From positions 85,644,958-85,708,957 of the forward strand of contig CP136069.1 in assembly GCA_032622095.1 (NCBI GenBank): 64,000 bases of DNA, in the 5' to 3' direction. Positions 45,866-58,183 of this stretch are shown here, one piece after another. The number at the start of each line of letters is the position of its first letter. Position 1 is the first letter of the stretch. The notes under the pieces were generated by a model. The model saw only the letters and a program-made list of their open reading frames with translations, made no database searches and was not told the DNA's origin. The stretch is from Siphonodentalium dalli (lineage: Eukaryota; Mollusca; Scaphopoda; Gadilida; Siphonodentaliidae). The position numbers and the translations under genes were made by a program.

Positions 45866-46690
45866 TTGTAACTTGAAAGAACAATTTAGAGTAGGCCTAC
45901 TCCCTTTATCCAAGATTCATGCTGGCTGTGAAAGACCGATGGGATTATTTTAGCCCGATCGGTATATTTTAGCCCGATCGGGCTATTATTGATTGATCGG
46001 TGGTTCACCCAGACCTGTAGTATATGCGCACTATAGGATATAGATAAGGCGTTTTATGTATGGGAGGCCTATTTCACTTGAAAGAACAATTTATAGTAGG
46101 CCTACTCCCTTTATCCAAGATTCAAGCTGGCTGTGAAAGACCGATCGGTCTATTTTAGCTCGATCGGGCTATTATTGATTGATCGGTGGTTCACCCAGAC
46201 CTGTAGGGTATGCGCGCTATGGTATATAGATAAGGCGTTTCATGTATGGGAGGCCTATTTCACTTGAAAGAACAATTTATAGTAGGCCTACTCCCTTTAT
46301 CCAAGATTCAGGCTGGCTGTGAAAGACCGATCGGTCTATTTTAGCCCGATCGGTCTATTTTAGCCCGATCGGTCTATTTTAGCCCGATCGGGCTATTATT
46401 GATTGATCAGTGGTTCACCCAGACCTGTAAGGTATGCGCGCTATAGTATATAGATAAGGCGTTTCATGTATGGGAGGCCTATTTCACTTGAAAGAACAAT
46501 TTAGAGTAGGCGTACTCCCTTTATCCAAGATTCAAGCTGGCTGTGAAAGAACGATCGGTCTATTTTAGCCTGATCGGTCTACTTTAGCCCGATCGGGCTG
46601 TTATTGATTGATCGGTGGTTCACCCAGACCTGTAGGATATACGCGCTATAGCATATAGATACGACATTTCATGTATGGGATACCCATTTC
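45866..46690 (+). repeat. Composite tandem array: four units of about 185-225 bp with inner GATCGG repeats
   Basis: Units start at about 45870, 46077, 46260 and 46487 with ACTTGAAAGAACAATTTA, then CCCTTTATCCAAGATTCA, GGCTGGCTGTGAAAG, GGTTCACCCAGACCTGTA and GGAGGCCTATTTCA. Inside each is a block of CTATTTTAGCCCGATCGG (about 18 bp) present in one to four copies. It ends in the palindrome GCCCGATCGGGC, followed by TATTATTGATTGATC. Unit length differences come mainly from the inner copy number. Confidence 0.88.
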
Positions 46691-47960
46691 ACATTTATTA
46701 TTCATTTACGATCAAGCGCAAATATTTCGCAAACTAACATCTATCATTTGCGCTTCAGTGTAAATCATTTGCGCAAATAAAAATTAATATGCATTGATAT
46801 CACCCCCCTGAATTAATTTTAAATGGCACAGACCCACCATATGAGGGAAGCACCCCCCCCCCCCCCCAGTAACCCCAATATCTCTTTTATGACCATGGAA
46901 ATGGTAGAGATATGTGCAGGATATATCTCTTTTATAAAATATACTAGATCTCTGGGATGGAGACACAAATTCTTGGGGACAGGGATGCTGATAATATGAA
47001 AATTGGGGTTTTCCCCAATTTCAAGTCAATAAGTACACCATATGAGGGAAGCGAGTCCCCAGTAACCCCGAATTCCATATTTATGGCCATGGAAATGGTA
47101 TATATCTGTGTAGGAGATGTCCCTTTAATAATATATACTAGAGCTCTGGGAGTGAGGCACCAATTCTTGGGACACCAGGGACAGAGATGCTGATATATGC
47201 ATATGGAAATATTTTTTCTTCAATGTTTCAGTATTATATGGGGCTACTACTATGGGTCCATGATAATATACTATGAGATGGACTCTATCATTCACAATCA
47301 GAGGGAAGTAAGGGAGTGTTAGGTATTTGCGCTTAAGCGAAAATATATTGATAGACATATACTTGCGCTTAAGCGCAAATGATTCATTTTCACATTTTAT
47401 ATTAACTAATTGCATTTAAGCGTAAATCAGTTACGCTTAATGTAATCGTTTACGCTTAAGCATAATTGACTTATGCGTTATCATAATACATTGGAATTAT
47501 ATTAAGAGCAATAATTTCATCGGCTGTCTTACCTTATATGTATATTTGTATAATCTGATGTATGTTAACTTACTGGCATTAGTAATGTGGTTGCATCCAT
47601 TTCAGCTTGAGTATGTGGAGTTCAATGGGGGTGTATATGAATTACGGTTAAGCGCAACTCATTCACGCTTAAGTGGATTTCATTTACACTTAAGCGTAAT
47701 TGAAATGAATTATGCTTAAGCAAATACATGTACCTATCTCCAACTGGTTTCCTCAGTCTGAACATCCATCTTAGTATGGGATCTGGGTGGAGTCCTCACC
47801 TATGTTTGAGTAATGTTTTATGGCCTGAGTTAATTTGAGTTTAGAGCAAATCACATGGGAGTCTTTTTTACATTTATTATTTATTTGCATACAAATATTT
47901 GCGCTTAAGCATAAAGCAATTGCGCTTACTTAGTGCAAATACACAACACTTCTTTACTTC
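46691..47960. repeat. Family H composite: CTTAAG palindrome clusters and a duplicated block
   Basis: GCGCTTAAGCGC-type words occur at 46700-46780, 47325-47465, 47640-47730 and 47895-47940. Between, two direct copies (about 46845-46995 and 47040-47190) share ACCATATGAGGGAAGC, AGTAACCCC, ATGGAAATGGTA and CTGGGA, and run into GACAGGGATGCTGATAATAT. Related to 33186-33965. Confidence 0.65.
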
Positions 47961-48429
47961 CATCCAATTTTAAACTGTCAATGATTGAGTCCATCTTATG
48001 GTATATTTATTTGGGCCTATATAAACTCAAAAATTGAAGAAAACATAATTCAATATGGATATCTATATCACTATCGCTGTCCCAAACAAATACGGTCTGT
48101 ACTAGAATAGTGAATAGCAATATGGCACACATGTAGCATTGCACAAGTAATTAAACAGTTTGAAATACACATGTAAGACAACTCTTTCTGCACGAGACTG
48201 TACCTGCTGTAGTTCGATCATAAAATCGGTCAACGATCTGCAACGATTACAAATTTCTATAAATAGTAACATTTTCAACTGTTACCGTCGATTATGACCA
48301 CTTTGATTATAATTCTTTCATAACTCGGTCAATGTTCTTCCGTTGGTGATTTCAGGCAATAATTCCTTTATATCCCTCCCATTTGAATTGACTATACCGC
48401 TTGTTTTTCGTTTTATTAAGCTGATGTTA
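47961..48429. other. No recognised feature
   Basis: Low-copy spacer. Confidence 0.45.
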
Positions 48430-48605
48430 CGCTATTCCAGCAAACGGCCTCCCTCCACGGAAGCTATTTTCTGAGAACGAAAGCCGACTCAATCCAGACC
48501 AAGTCGGAAGTGTTCGGGTGTTTCCGCGACTGCACACGACAACTCGTTTGTGTATTTATTTCGCGTTTACAGTGGAATTATTCGTCCCGATTGAGGGAAA
48601 GTAAA
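48430..48605 (+). promoter_or_regulatory. Possible promoter / 5' exon upstream of the LAP gene
   Basis: Unique sequence with clustered CpGs (CACGGAAGC, GTTTCCGCGACTGCACACGA, TTTCGCG, ATTCGTCCCG), ending in a donor-like GGGAAA|GTAAAT near 48599-48605. It is the nearest promoter-like stretch upstream of the LAP exons on the same strand that is not part of a repeat. No core element or expressed sequence confirms it. Confidence 0.22.
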
Positions 48606-50335
48606 TAGTTAGTTACGTGGCCGTATAATTAGTACAAACTGATATCTGGTTAGGGCATTTCGTGTATGGGGGTTATTTTATTCAGTCTTTCCACAGAATA
48701 ACGCAGGGAACTCAATTGTGAGGTTCAATTTACGTTTCACATCACTTTAAATATAGAATTGCCTCCTTGTACACAGGTCACTTTGTAAAGTGTGGTCAAT
48801 GTTTGAATAGACATTGTTATATTTGCCCAATAGTGGATAATATGAATCCAGATTGTTTAACCTGCTGCTGGCATGACCTACATGTACATGTTCATTCGTA
48901 GCTCAGACTGTCATAGCTTACACTGTCCCCAGCATTTATTTGTTTTGGAACCTGAGGCATGAATAAGTTTAGAATTGGATTTTAAAGAAATTCAGCCTCG
49001 CATGCCTCTTAATATGTTGAAAAATCTTTTGCGAAAAATATGACTAGTGTCATGCAAAATGAAAAATATTATTATAGTCATGGATGTGTTTCCAACATCA
49101 TTGCACCAATCAATATTTCAGTATATTATATGACAACAAAAACATTTGTTTAATGTAGGCAATTTAACACTGAAAGTATGTGCGGATCAAACTCCAGACA
49201 GAGTTATCTCCCATCTCTCTGCTGAGATACCACTGCCATAAGGACATTTGGTAAGGATTTCATACGGGTTCTTAGTTCTTATGTTTTAGGATTAAAATTG
49301 TCTATGTCTGGCTCAGTTCATGTCGTTCTTATCAATATAGAAAAAATGACCATTATTGCAAACTTTTTGTGGTCAAAATAAGATAATAGGTGACTAAATA
49401 TAGTTCCGACGATATGTAAAAATAGATGTATCGGTCCGCAAAGTACCATCCTTGTGGCAGTGCTATATCGCAGTGGTAACGTAGAGGTCGCTGCATGGAG
49501 TTTGTGTGCGGATATCATAATTAGGGTGAGCAAAGAATTTTCAATGCAGAAAGTATGCAGTAATTATTTGATTGGCAGCCGTGGAAAGGTCCATTGTTTG
49601 AAAATATGATGTTCTTATTTTACACAGTCATCATTTCTTGCTCAAGGCGGATGTTTCTGATGACCAATTCTGTATCCCAATCCACTCAAGCCTTCCCCAC
49701 TAAAATTGTTTTCTCACAACAATTACATCAAAAGGGAATACCTTCAGGTCATTTTGTCAATGTGAGTTGTATCAAACTTCAATATTGAAAATATCAGATC
49801 TATATCTCTTTTAATGCCAAGGCTATCATTAGTAACGATGGAATGTGCTAGGTTATTTAAAAATTAAATTTTGTCAGCCACAAGCTCCAAAATATCTATG
49901 TTAATTTGTGACATAAGACCTACATGTAACATGTAGTCCTTACACATAAACAAGTAAAACCTTGGCTTTGCTCAAATTCATATGTATAGGTTATAACCCG
50001 CATGGGCATATGTACAAGAAATAAAGACCAAGGCGCATACGCACCGAAGTCTGCATTTATTGTACAGATACCCAAGTGGGTTATAACATATTTATAAACC
50101 GATTCACACAGAGAGGAAATGAAATTGAGCCACATTCAATACGATGATTACCTATCAATTACCATTCAATCAAAGGTTAGTTGAATGGTTTGTGGTGTTA
50201 CATATTCCTGTTGAACAATCAGTCAAATGGTCATTGACAATCGGGATCACTTACGTCAGCATTATTTATCAGCGTTTAACCATTTTGTCTCCGAATTTGA
50301 AAAAGTTTTTATGCTGATGACGTGTTTCTGGATAA
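48606..50335. other. No recognised feature
   Basis: Low-copy AT-rich sequence; short frames lack family motifs and splice context. Confidence 0.5.
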
Positions 50336-51381
50336 GGCCAAAAAAAATAATTATTTGTTTCCTATTACAGAGCCAAAAAATTCCAGGAAGGTAGGTAGGG
50401 ATTTTTTTTTTTGTTGGTAATATTTTTGTATTTTTTCCCCGAACAGTTAAGAAGTACATTAATGCTAACTCTTTATACTTGTGTTAAGGCTGTCCATGTA
50501 TATTGCAAGTAAACAGTTTATGTAGCACAATAACGTGGTAAGTATTGTCAATGTGGACAAACAAATGCCTCCCAGGCACTCAACTATGCAGCTCTGTTGT
50601 AATTATTCTCTCAGTTTAGATTGTGGTGGCACATCTTCCTCAGAGCACAACATTGACATAACAGGCCCAAGACGAACACCATAATACTAAATAGGGCTTT
50701 TCTATGACCTTATAATAACATAACTTGTATGATATTAATTCAAACCTCACTTAAATATTTGGTCATACACCTCAGGACCTAAGACACACCTCCACTGGCA
50801 GGATATCTCACATGCGCCACAGACACATTGCACAGGGTGTAAATGTTCCTCAGACACCCCTCAATTGCATTGAAATATAAAGTCCCACACTACACTGAAA
50901 AGGGTACCACAGACCACACCTCAGCATTCAGAGGAACTTTAAATTATGATATAGAAAGTCTTCTACATGTATATTGCTCTCTAACAGATAAGACTTCTTC
51001 CCACAAGACATGGGAGTTGAACAAACAAGATTACCACAGGCAGGTTTTAAAGACTGCAGATTTATTGGTGGGATTGGGATTCATCTGCAACCACAAATGG
51101 ACATGTATTTTAATAGAAGTAAATTGTTTTTGAAAATTCCATCTAAAATTATTGCTGATTAATGTAAACATAGTATATAGTATATATTTAGTGAAGCGAT
51201 ATAGATGTGTTTACATGCCAATTACATGCATTAAACAAAATAAACAAACAAACAAACAAAACAATTATTTTTTGTTTTTTGTTTTTTTTTTTGGTTGAAA
51301 TTTGAAGAAAAAAAGTCCAGTTCGGCCCAATTTCGGCAGGTCGGTCGGGTAACCGGAAACACAGATATTTTTTTTTTGGCC
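50336..51381 (+). mobile_element. PIF/Harbinger-like non-autonomous element G2
   Basis: GGCCAAAAAAAATAATTATT at the left; complement-type TTTTTTTTTGGCC at the right; TAA on both sides (50333-50335, 51382-51384). Aligns along its length with G1 (outside the insertion) and G3 (reverse), but lacks about 250 bp present in G3 between CTCAGCATTC and the TATAGAAAGTCTTCTACATG segment. It contains one frame (50843-51133) that is repeat-derived. Confidence 0.82.
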
Positions 51382-51384
51382 TAA

Positions 51385-53224
51385 AACAGATTCTTCCTTG
51401 TGATAATAAACTGTTTCTGCTGTTAAAGTTATTTTGCGTCTTGTTGTCATAATGGAATTCAGAATAAAGGAGGCAATGTTCCGTTAGTTTTCGGTCTCCG
51501 AAGTGAAACTATTCCACATTGCATGAAGTTTGTGTGATGAAATATCACTGACATTCATGACAAAAGACTTAACCAAACCTATATATATTGCCTGGATTTT
51601 CTGCGTACATGCATGTGTATGTGAACAGTTTGTGGAATGTTCTCAATGTTATCATTCCAAAGATCATTACATGATTATTGGGGATTATACATTCCAAACT
51701 GGTTTGGATTTCATTCAGTTTACTTCCAATCACCCTGCCCCTCGAGACAAATAAAAAAATATTCAATTGAAAGTGTTGGGCCCCAATCATGCAGACCACC
51801 CACCTACTAATGGTATGATCAGTGTTTTAACTTCGGGAGGGACTGGTGCAATCATTATCATGGCGTACTGTTATAATATCACACCTTCCGCTCTGATCTC
51901 CTATCAGCATATTATCCAATTAATGTCAATTTCTGTGTTATATTTAGTCAAGTCTATATTTTGACCCCACTGAAATACATACAGATTCATACAAGAAATA
52001 TTGTTAATGATTTGGAGCAATTTCCTTGGCTGAGAGGTGTGACCCTTGAAATTCAATTTTAGGTCCACATAATTCAGATTGGCCCTGGGACCAAAAGAGT
52101 TAACACATCTTCATGTATGCATATATTTCTTATGTTTCATATTTATATTCATATTTATATCGTCACCTGTAGGTCTAGCTTTGTCATTGGCACAAATTCT
52201 TACTAGCAGTTGCAATATTTTATATTATTTATCTTGAGTTGAGCGTTGCCTCGTGTTATAGATCTTTACACCACAACCACCTGAGACGTGCTAAGTATAT
52301 AATCCCCTTTTGAGGAGAATCAAAAGAGCTAAAAGGCTTTTACACCTATTTGTTGTTGACAATAGCTCACACACCGTGTCTTTTCAACCTAAATTAAATC
52401 AAAGCTTTGAGAGCTATTGGAACTGCATGAACAGTTATTCACAAGGGAAGTGTTTCAACGTTTCCTTCCTCAGCATAAAGGCATGTATCTGCTCGAGCAA
52501 TTTGTCCATACAATAAAAAGGTGGTTTGAATAAATTGTCTCCAACAGGCAGCGGTGAAAGTAAAATAGAATCTAATGTTTGATTTAGGATTACATAGAGG
52601 CCTGTTGTGCACTACTGCCTAACAGAAATGCATTGATTCTTTACCTGCGACATGACTCCGAAATGCAAATATGGATGTGGAATCGCAAATTGTGAAACTT
52701 CTGATGTCATTTGATTTTAATACTTTTTATTCTAAAGCTTGTGTACCATTTCATGTACAGCTGTATTCCATATTGTCCCCATCATAAGCAAATTTTATTC
52801 CGTCTATCTACTGGCAGCTTAGAGTACTCACTTATTCACTGGGGTTCAATGATTCCTGCAGTTTTGGATCTAATACGATCTCGGTTCCGACTGGAACACG
52901 ATTTTAATGGTGATTTTTTAAGAAAACAACTGGAACATCTAGAAAAATGCTATTTATTAGTGCAAACTTCTTATTATGCTCAATCAATGCCTTGATCAAT
53001 AGAGAATTTGTGATCAAACTTCCAACTCCAGCCAATCCTTTTGAGTGAAATAAAATTCTTAAGGTACAAAATGGAGTCAACAATGATCTATGACTTTTTG
53101 GACCCTCGATGAGAAAAGTGACATCTATTGACTTTTTCATGATATAAAACTCAAAATTGAATGTTGCATTGACTCCGACTCTAATTTCCAATGGCTCCAA
53201 CCCTTATCCTGGGTGAATTGATTA
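51385..53224. other. Low-copy region, no recognised gene
   Basis: No repeat family seen elsewhere in the window. A plus frame at 52711-52995 (about 95 codons) ends in a somewhat coding-like stretch (residues like RSRFRLEHDFNGDFLRKQ), but has no recognised domain or strong splice sites. Confidence 0.4.
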
Positions 53225-53475
53225 GTTCTTACTCTTAACACACCCCACCCCCCATTTTTCGTACGCCGTATTCCATGCCCTGTTATGAGGTACGCCGTAT
53301 TCCGGCCCCTCTGTTAGGAGGTATTCGGTATTCCAAAAATACCGGTATTCGTACGCCGACCTTCCAAAAAATGAAGTTTTCATATATTTTTTACGTATTC
53401 CATATGGCTGTTAACTGGTATTCCGTATTCCACCCTCTGTGTTAAGTGGTATTCCGTATTCCATGGGGGCTGGGG
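53225..53475. repeat. GTATTCCG-rich simple repeat
   Basis: Irregular recurrence of TACGCCGTATTCC, GGTATTCGGTATTCC and TGGTATTCCGTATTCCA over about 250 bp, with GTTAGGAGG or GTTAAGTGG spacers. Confidence 0.7.
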
Positions 53476-53599
53476 GTGGGGGCCTCGTCTATGGCCATTA
53501 ACACCTCACCATCCCCACTATGCATTGTATTCATGGATAAATCAAATAGCATGGATAAATCAAATAGCAACATCGAATCAACCACGCTGAGCATATAAA

Positions 53600-53945
53600 C
53601 CCTGCGATAAAATCCTGAAAGTATATTAACCCTCTGAGAACCTCAGTCTGTTGAGGCCAGAACTGCTATGGGAGAGCTGGGATCAGATTGATTTTCCCCA
53701 TTTGAAGTTGGTTTATATGTTCACCCATTAGTCACCTCGATTATGCATTTTATCTTCTGCAAATTAAGGGATGTAGAAACTGAACTGAAGGGGAAAAGTT
53801 AATTTGAGACTATTGATGCTTCCCAAAAGATGAGGCCTAATCAGAATGAGGTCCCCAGAGGGTGCATTTATGATGCTAGCCAACTGTGTGGGGTACCGTC
53901 ACTAAATTCACCCTCTGGAGACCTCATAATTTCATAATTTCAAGG
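53600..53945 (-). repeat. Isolated copy of the pearl-internal foldback block
   Basis: Contains TGAGGCCTAATCAGAATGAG, GTCCCCAGAGGGTG and its complement TTCACCCTCTGGAGACCTCA, as inside A1 and A3, but with no family-A head or tail, so the block also exists alone. Confidence 0.65.
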
Positions 53946-54226
53946 CTTGTAGCCCGGGTAAGATTATATCTTTTACCCATAACCATAGTCATCATACTGC
54001 CCTGGGTATTTATATTATGGCCACCACCTCGGGTATTTATATAATACATTTAAAGATTTCTGAACACACCTACAATGTAATACTTGTAAACAAAGCTGTT
54101 ATTTGTGTTCAAGATCTGAGCAAACTCCTATCACTAATATTGAGAGTAGCCATTACCCATGCATACCTATACTAGTACAGGTCTACACTGGTTAGGTTGG
54201 ATACTGGTACTTGAGGATACTATCTT

Positions 54227-54604
54227 CAGGGGCGCCGGAAGCATCCAAGGGCAGGGGGGGGGCAGAGCCTACAAAAAGGGCACTTTTCTGCAAAAAAGGG
54301 CATTTTCTCCGCAAACTCGGGAAAATAACCATAAATTCATTGTGGCAAAAATCCCTATTTTAATGGTATTTGTCGGTCTTTATGGCCGTCTTGTGATAAA
54401 ATTGACAAAAAATTAATATTCCTTGTGAAATTGGTGGTATTTGGACCAAAAAAGTCACATTTTGCTATAAAAACACGAGATTAAACACACAAAAAGCATT
54501 TTCTGTCTCCAGAAAAAGGGCAAGTCCTGCCCCCGCTCGCCCCCCTTGGTCAAGGGCAGGGGGGGGGGGGTTGGGGTCAGCTGCCCCCTCTACCGGCGCC
54601 CATG
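54227..54604. mobile_element. hAT MITE with 8-bp target duplication
   Basis: Starts CAGGGGCGCCGGAAG and ends CTACCGGCGCCCATG (one mismatch to a perfect inverted end). The 8-bp duplication ACTATCTT is at 54219-54226 and 54605-54612. Interior G-rich runs flank an A-rich AAAAAGGGCA repeat. Eight-bp duplication and CAGGGGCG ends are hAT hallmarks; no transposase. Confidence 0.9.
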
Positions 54605-54759
54605 ACTATCTTAATTAATTTAGTGTCACACTAACATGCACTTGCTCTTTGAAGTTGCCTATTATCTCATTCTGTGGAAATGATACATGTTTATCTATTC
54701 TGTTTGATCTCCCCATGGAGTAATTAAACTTCACTTATGCCATGTTACTTTCCCTGCAG

Positions 54760-54918
54760 GCTGAGTTCCCATCTAAGGCTTGTGTCACAGCATGAGAGTG
54801 CCCCTGGCAGCAGTCACTGATTCTCCAGACTTACAAGCCATCTACAGACTCTACAGCATTAACCATTGTGGCTCACTCAGAAGGGAGAATGTAACAATGA
54901 AGTTATTCTGGAACATTT
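54760..54918 (+). other. Candidate 5' UTR exon of the LAP gene
   Basis: A classic acceptor (CTTTCCCTGCAG ending 54759) and strong donor (TTT|GTGAGTAT at 54918/54919) bound 159 bp of unique sequence. All three frames from the acceptor contain stops, so it is not an internal coding exon. An ATG-initiated frame (54792 on, MRVPLAAVTDSP) runs to the donor in phase 1 but would not match the LAP start at 61043. The simplest reading is a non-coding leader exon of the LAP gene 6.1 kb downstream, whose first coding exon is itself preceded by an acceptor. Confidence 0.35.
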
Positions 54919-54952
54919 GTGAGTATACATGTACTATACTGAATTTGTTTCT

Positions 54953-55325
54953 ATTAAAGACATATTATGTACTTGTTTTGGTGCGTGAAACTGATAAGTT
55001 AGTATTCAGGCACTATATATGCCAACTAGAGAAATGTTCTGGTAAACATCGTTGAAAATTTCAAACAAAACGACCTTACCCCTCCACAGAAAACATACTC
55101 CGAACTACACACAATTGTGAATATTTACTTCTCAATTCAGGATGCAACTATCTGCGATAAACTAACGAAAAAAATTCGCCATCAAGAGTCACTGCATTTT
55201 ATTAATATATAAGAATGACCGTGTTTGTTGTCAAGTTGGATATATTTGTAAAAATTACTACTTTGAGCAAGATTTTTCTCCATTTCTATCTGATCGCCCT
55301 ACTTGAGTGTTTCATGTCACTTTAA
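54953..55325 (+). repeat. Dispersed repeat J, copy 3
   Basis: Starts TAAAGACATATTATGTACTT and runs through CAAGAGTCACTGCATTTTAT and GAGTGTTTCATGTCAC. Confidence 0.7.
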
Positions 55326-56504
55326 CCTTAATCCAAGTCAGGCAGTCCCACATCTAGTTTTTTTAATACTTTGATGATGATTATTAAGGTATGAGAATCC
55401 ATAAACCAAAAAAGTTTTTAAAAAGTGGCCTAAGCGTGTCAGGAGATTAGATCAGATCACCATTGACTAAAGCTGCAGTGTTATGTAGGCTTGATCTATT
55501 GACGCATTTCACATTCCATGGGAGAGTTAAGAATAACAACCATTGCTCTCTTTGTTTGGGGCAGCCTCACTAAATCATTAACTCTATTTGACCAACTCAT
55601 TCATTGTTAGCTAACCACATGTGTATAGAAGGACAGAAATCAAACAACTGGTTCCAAGTATATAATTAAGCAGCAGGGTACTTATTTAGTCAGTTGCCTT
55701 TTCAAGCCACGAGCATAATTTTCCCTGTACTTCAATTATCATTCCAATACATTTTCTTTGCTATGCTGCTGACCTGTATTCAGAGTCATGTAAGCCAAAT
55801 CCATTTGTCTACTATTCTTGAATATATCATGCATTTTTTTTTTTGCCATTTATAGATTTAGTGCAATTTTGTTATTGCGTGTTAGGTTAGATCTTGTTAC
55901 AGGTCTGTTTTGAATAGTCCCATTCAAACTCATGTTGACCTTTTCAAATATTTGCTTGACTTTTATTAATATATTATACCAGTAGTTTGGTTATCATGTC
56001 TAGTTTAGAGGTTCACAAAGGACAAGTAAACCCACTTATGTGTCTGTTATTGGTTTTCTATGTATAAACCTCATGTATAGGTGCAGGTACATTGTCATAG
56101 ATGTATAATCAAGTACGGAATACCATTGTGTTATGAAATGTATTCCTAAATAATTGTTATACATGTACTCCACAGAGAATTATATTTTTTTACCAAAAAA
56201 ATGCATTAAGGAAAAAGAACCAAAAAAAATAATCCCTATAATGTAAAGATTGTAAATATACCTAGTGTAACTACTGTACTATAAACATGTCCTCGTATTT
56301 TCTGTTGATTCAGTGTTAGTTAGGCAAATCTATCTACATGTTACTTAATGGACAGATTAAGGCATGTACAGGTAACCCTGATTTATCCTTTCTATTTCAC
56401 CTTAGATTTTATCTTAAAGTTGCGCAATGTTGGCTAATTTCAACATTGAAACTCATGTAAAATTTGTCAGAGACTAAATCTTCCAGAATTGAGGCTATGA
56501 GTAG
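55326..56504. other. Low-copy spacer containing the source of a MITE filler
   Basis: 55484-55550 (TGTAGGCTTGATCTATTGAC through AAGAATAACAACCATT) is nearly identical to the insert in the MITE at 58184-58397. Otherwise nothing recognised. Confidence 0.5.
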
Positions 56505-56785
56505 TCCCCTTAGGAAATGTTCAGATAATAAGTTCAACAAACATTGCTGTAAACAATAGGTGTAATTTGAGGCTTGACCCTTTCTAAACTAAATACTCAT
56601 TGGCAGATAGTTATCCCATAGGAATTGTTCAGCAAGAAAAGACCATACCGGTAGGTCGTCTGTTGAACTAATGATATTATCTGAACATTTCCCTCCAATA
56701 AATAGGACTTGTTTTGTCTTCCATTCCCCACCCTGAAAACCCCTCCAGATAAACCTAGCTCTCCAATGTATACTTATATAACAGT
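56505..56785. repeat. Foldback family M copies, tandem
   Basis: Two partial copies: CCTTAGGAAATGTTCAGATA at 56508-56550, then CATTGGCAGATAGTTATCCC and GTTGAACTAATGATATTATC to TCCAATGTATACTTATA. Confidence 0.6.
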
Positions 56786-56837
56786 GGGAGAACCCATACC
56801 AAAGGTTAAAGTTAAACCAATTTTGGAAACTTCCTTA

Positions 56838-56947
56838 GGCCAAAAAAAAAAACATGTGTGTTTCCGGTTACCCGACCGACCTGCCGAAATTGGGCCGACC
56901 TGGACTTTTTTTCTTCAAATTTCAACTCAAAAAACAAAATTTCAACC

Positions 56948-56980
<33 letters not shown>

Positions 56981-58108
56981 TTTTTTTTAATGCATGTAAT
57001 TGGCATGTATATGATGTAAACACATCTATATCATTAAATATATACTATGTACTATGTTTCCATTAAGCAGCAATAATTTTAGATGGAATTTTCAAAAACA
57101 ATTTACTTCTATTAAAATACATGTCCATTTGTGGTTGCAGATGAATCCCAATCTCACCAATAAATCTGCAGTCTTTAAAACCTGCCTGTGGTAATCTTGT
57201 TTGTTCAACTCCCATGTCTTGTGGGAAGAAGTCTTATCTGCTAGAGAGCAATATACATGTAGAAGACTTTCTATATCAGAATTTATAGTTCCTCTCCCCA
57301 GTCAATCAAGGATTCATAGTGTTCATGCATTATATAGTTACTAGTATGTATACAGACAGTATAAAGATGACTGCATGTCTACCATATCAAACACCCTTCT
57401 GGGATGGGCACTAAAAAAGCACCTGAAATTATCTACTGGTTTGTTTGGGTGTATCAAACTTACAAGCATGCATATGCCAGTGTGTATAAGGAACTTCAAA
57501 GTTGGGGCCAATTTGAATGGTGAGGTGTGTTACCTCAGTCAATGTGTGGCCTGTGGTACCATTTTCAGTGTGGTGTGGGACTTTATATTTCAATGCAGTT
57601 GAGGGGTGTCTGAGGAACATTTACACCCTGTGCAATGTGTCTGAGGTGCATGTGAGATATGTGTCTTAGGTCCTGAGGTGTATGACCAAATATTTAAGTG
57701 AGGTATGAATTAATATCATACAAGTTATGTTATTATAAAGTAATAGAAAAGCCATATTATGTATGTCTTGGGCCTGTTGATATGTCAATATTGTGCTCTG
57801 AGGAAGATGTGCCACCACAATCTAAACTGAGAGAATAATTTATACAAGAGAGCTGCATAATTGAGTGCCTGGGAGGCATTTGTTTGTTCACATTGACAAT
57901 ACTTACCATATTTTTGTACTACATTAACTGTTTACTTGCAATATACATGGACAGCCTTAACACAAGTATAAAGAGTAAGCATTAATGTACTTCTTAACTG
58001 TTCGGGGAAAAAATAAAAAAATATTACCAAAAAAAAAAAAATCCCTACCTACCTACCTGGAATTTTTTGGCACCGTAATAGGAAACAAATAATTTATTTT
58101 TTTTGGCC
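56838..58108 (-). mobile_element. PIF/Harbinger-like non-autonomous element G3
   Basis: GGCCAAAAAAAAAAAC at the left and TTTTTTTTGGCC at the right with TTA on both sides (56835-56837, 58109-58111). It is the longest uninterrupted copy (1.27 kb), reverse to G1 and G2. It preserves the uninterrupted T-run site where A2 inserted into G1 (GCACTAAAAAAGCACC at 57410). Includes a poly(A) run of about 30 at 56949-56978. Confidence 0.82.
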
Positions 58109-58183
58109 TTACAAACAATACTTCCTTGTTTTAAAAAGAAACCAATTCTATTTCAACTAATAAACCAGTGAGTGTACTACATG

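Noticed and set aside
49450-49520. tRNA- or SINE-like A/B box (GCAGTGGTAACGTAGAGGTC)
   Set aside because: No B box (GGTTCGAATCC-like) at the right spacing and no cloverleaf found by eye.
50843-51133. 96-codon frame in a Harbinger-like element
   Set aside because: The same sequence in the sister copies is broken in other ways; no domain.
52711-52995. 95-codon plus-strand frame with partly coding-like composition
   Set aside because: No domain recognised, no strong splice sites; kept only as a note.
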